Assembly: GCA_965276675.1 (NCBI GenBank)
Contig: OZ255624.1
Location: forward strand, 4,712,001 to 4,776,000
DNA from: G965276675 sp965276675
GTDB taxonomy: Bacteria; Acidobacteriota; Terriglobia; Terriglobales; Acidobacteriaceae
Direction of reading: 5' to 3'
Length of the DNA stretch: 64,000 bases
Each line of letters opens with the position of its first letter. Within the stretch, counting starts at the first letter, position 1. Shown one piece after another: positions 62,634 to 64,000 of the stretch. Position numbers and translations under genes: made by a program. Under the pieces are notes generated by a model. That model ran no database searches. It saw only the letters and a program-made list of their open reading frames with translations, and was not told where the DNA came from.

Positions 62634-64000
62634 ATGACATGGCGCGACCGCTGGCTGGTGAGTCTGCTGCTGTTTTGCCTGCTGCTCATTCACACGGCCC
62701 GCGCCGCCGAGATGATCGTGCAAGACAAGGCCGAGCTCAATGTCATCGTTCTGGCGGGCCGGATTAATCCGGGCGATGCGGCGCAATTCGCCGGGCTGGT
62801 CGTCAACCCCATGCGCAAGACCGTGGTGCTGCTGGCTAGCCCAGGCGGCAGTGTGGTCGAGGCGCTGGCGATCGGCGAACACATCCATGCCGCCGGATAT
62901 GCCACCATGGTGCCGGCCGAAATCCAATGCACCTCGGCCTGCGGGCTGATCTGGCTGGCCGGCACCCACCGGTATCTGATGTCGGGCAGCCGGTTGGGCT
63001 TTCATGCCGCCTACGCCACGCAGAACGGACAAGTGCGCGAAAGCGGGGTGGCCAATGCCTTGATCGGCGCCTATTTCACCCGGCTCGGCCTGTCGCTGAA
63101 TGCGGTGATGTTCCTCACCAGCGCGCCACCTGAACAGATCCAATGGCTACTGCCGGAGGATGCGCATCGGCTGGGGATCGCGTTCACCCTGGTGCCGGAT
63201 GCGCAGCGCCAGCCGGTCGCGCCGGCGGCTGAATCCAGTCAACCACCGGCCGCGTCGTCACCCCGGGCGGTGGCGCCGCCCGTACTGCAGACGCCCTGGA
63301 GTGCGCGTGAGCGGCGCGCAATGGACTTCGTCACACACTACTACACCCTGCGCTCCGGTTCAGCGGCAGAGGCCGAGCAGGTGGCGTCGATGTATGCTGA
63401 CATGATTTACGACCATGGGCAGACCCGCACGCGCGCGCAGGTCATGGCGGCACGACGGCTGACCGTACAGCTTTGGCCGACCCGGCTGTTTACCACCAAA
63501 CCGGGTTCGCTGGCGGTGCGCTGTGCCGATGTCTGCGTGGTTGACGGGGTGATCGTCTGGCAGGTCAGCAACATCGTCAACCAGATCCGCACCGACGGCG
63601 TCTCGACCTTCAGCTTCACTATCACCGACAACGGGCCGCTGCAGATCCGCGCCGAGACCGGCATAAGCATCTCCCGCAAGACCTTGCCGTTGACCGGCCT
63701 GCAGACAACCGCCGCCACACCCTCGTCGACCTCCGCCAGCACAGGGTTTGCCGATGGTGTCGCGGCGCGGCGGGTGTTTGAGACATGGTATGCTGGGCTA
63801 CCCGCCGGGCAGTTCAAGGAAGGGGCGACATTCTGGGTGAAGAACCACACTCAAGCGTCGCCATCCTCCTGCCAGACCGGCGCTGAGCATGACCCTTACT
63901 GGGTCATGGGTTGCGAGGGTGCTTATTACGTGCTGGCGCGCGCTGATGAACGCCGCCGAAGCGAGCCAGCCTATCAACGCGGTTGGCTCAGCGGGATGAA
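62634..64000 (+). CDS. periplasmic ClpP-like fold protein (partial)
   Basis: The frame opens at ATG 62634 and runs off the window end after 455 codons. A signal peptide ends near A-R-A-A (about residue 25). A ClpP/crotonase-like core has A-S-P-G-G-S-V (68-74), C-T-S-A-C-G-L-I-W-L-A-G with the possible nucleophile Ser101, and H124. It matches the predicted periplasmic ClpP-like proteins (COG3904). A Pro/Ala linker (about 195-220) joins a second domain unknown to me. It is divergent from the oxygenase operon. Confidence 0.8.
   Translation, partial: MTWRDRWLVSLLLFCLLLIHTARAAEMIVQDKAELNVIVLAGRINPGDAAQFAGLVVNPMRKTVVLLASPGGSVVEALAIGEHIHAAGYATMVPAEIQCTSACGLIWLAGTHRYLMSGSRLGFHAAYATQNGQVRESGVANALIGAYFTRLGLSLNAVMFLTSAPPEQIQWLLPEDAHRLGIAFTLVPDAQRQPVAPAAESSQPPAASSPRAVAPPVLQTPWSARERRAMDFVTHYYTLRSGSAAEAEQVASMYADMIYDHGQTRTRAQVMAARRLTVQLWPTRLFTTKPGSLAVRCADVCVVDGVIVWQVSNIVNQIRTDGVSTFSFTITDNGPLQIRAETGISISRKTLPLTGLQTTAATPSSTSASTGFADGVAARRVFETWYAGLPAGQFKEGATFWVKNHTQASPSSCQTGAEHDPYWVMGCEGAYYVLARADERRRSEPAYQRGWLSGM

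Noticed and set aside
62439..63143. Minus-strand open frame
   Set aside because: It is antisense to the ClpP-like gene, which has a signal peptide and conserved motifs and stays open to the window edge.
1..64000. CRISPR array
   Set aside because: No run of short identical direct repeats with unique spacers was seen; the only regular repeats are coding ones in the fibre and esterase.

Overview
The window reads as a piece of an alphaproteobacterial chromosome, most likely Acetobacteraceae. This rests on the style of the housekeeping proteins, a hemD / mitofilin-like / hemY run divergent from tsaD, an rsmB-rpe-heparinase-purH block, and a secreted enzyme with a C-terminal secretion module of a type I recall from that family. 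I ran no database search; every family name comes from motifs and gene order read here.

Layout. 64-1261: an IS630-type insertion sequence whose transposase seems to lack one catalytic aspartate. 1.3-14.1 kb: housekeeping genes for tetrapyrrole synthesis (hemY, a mitofilin-like gene, hemD), translation and RNA modification (tsaD, rlmJ, trpS, rsmI, and the queuosine set tgt-queF-queG) and envelope (murJ, an LpoA-type lipoprotein). 14.4-35.8 kb: an uninterrupted run of contractile-tailed phage particle genes, ordered terminase, portal, scaffold, capsid, connectors, sheath, tube, tail chaperone, tape measure, baseplate, fibres. I see no integrase, repressor, replication, lysis or small-terminase gene. 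36.2-44.1 kb: purH, a glycosyltransferase, a heparinase II/III family protein, rpe, rsmB and ugd on the minus strand. 44.7-52.7 kb: an oxidoreductase, a dienelactone hydrolase, a phosphonate-type ABC transporter with no binding protein, and a large modular secreted esterase. 52.9-56.4 kb: minCDE and a DegP-type protease. 56.8 kb: a tRNA-Thr(TGT). 57-62.4 kb: a minus-strand operon for oxidation of an aromatic-type substrate (small HicB-like protein, Rieske oxygenase, its reductase, ADP-forming acyl-CoA synthetase, MarR regulator). 62.6 kb to the edge: a periplasmic ClpP-like protein, cut by the window end.

The most notable signal is in the phage tail module. The tail assembly chaperone carries a textbook -1 programmed frameshift site: heptamer G GGA AAC in the correct phase, a 6-nt spacer and a GC-rich stem. 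It leads into a 62-codon extension whose stop codon overlaps the start of the tape measure gene. The phage cluster as a whole is intact but reduced to particle genes, which is the pattern of a domesticated particle or gene-transfer-agent-like element, although a decayed prophage remains possible.

Base composition changes near 36 kb. Hand-sampled lines to the left, in both housekeeping and phage genes, are about half G+C; lines to the right are nearer two thirds. The change falls in the gene-free gap between the last fibre gene and purH, so this junction may be a large transfer boundary, a rearrangement or an assembly join.
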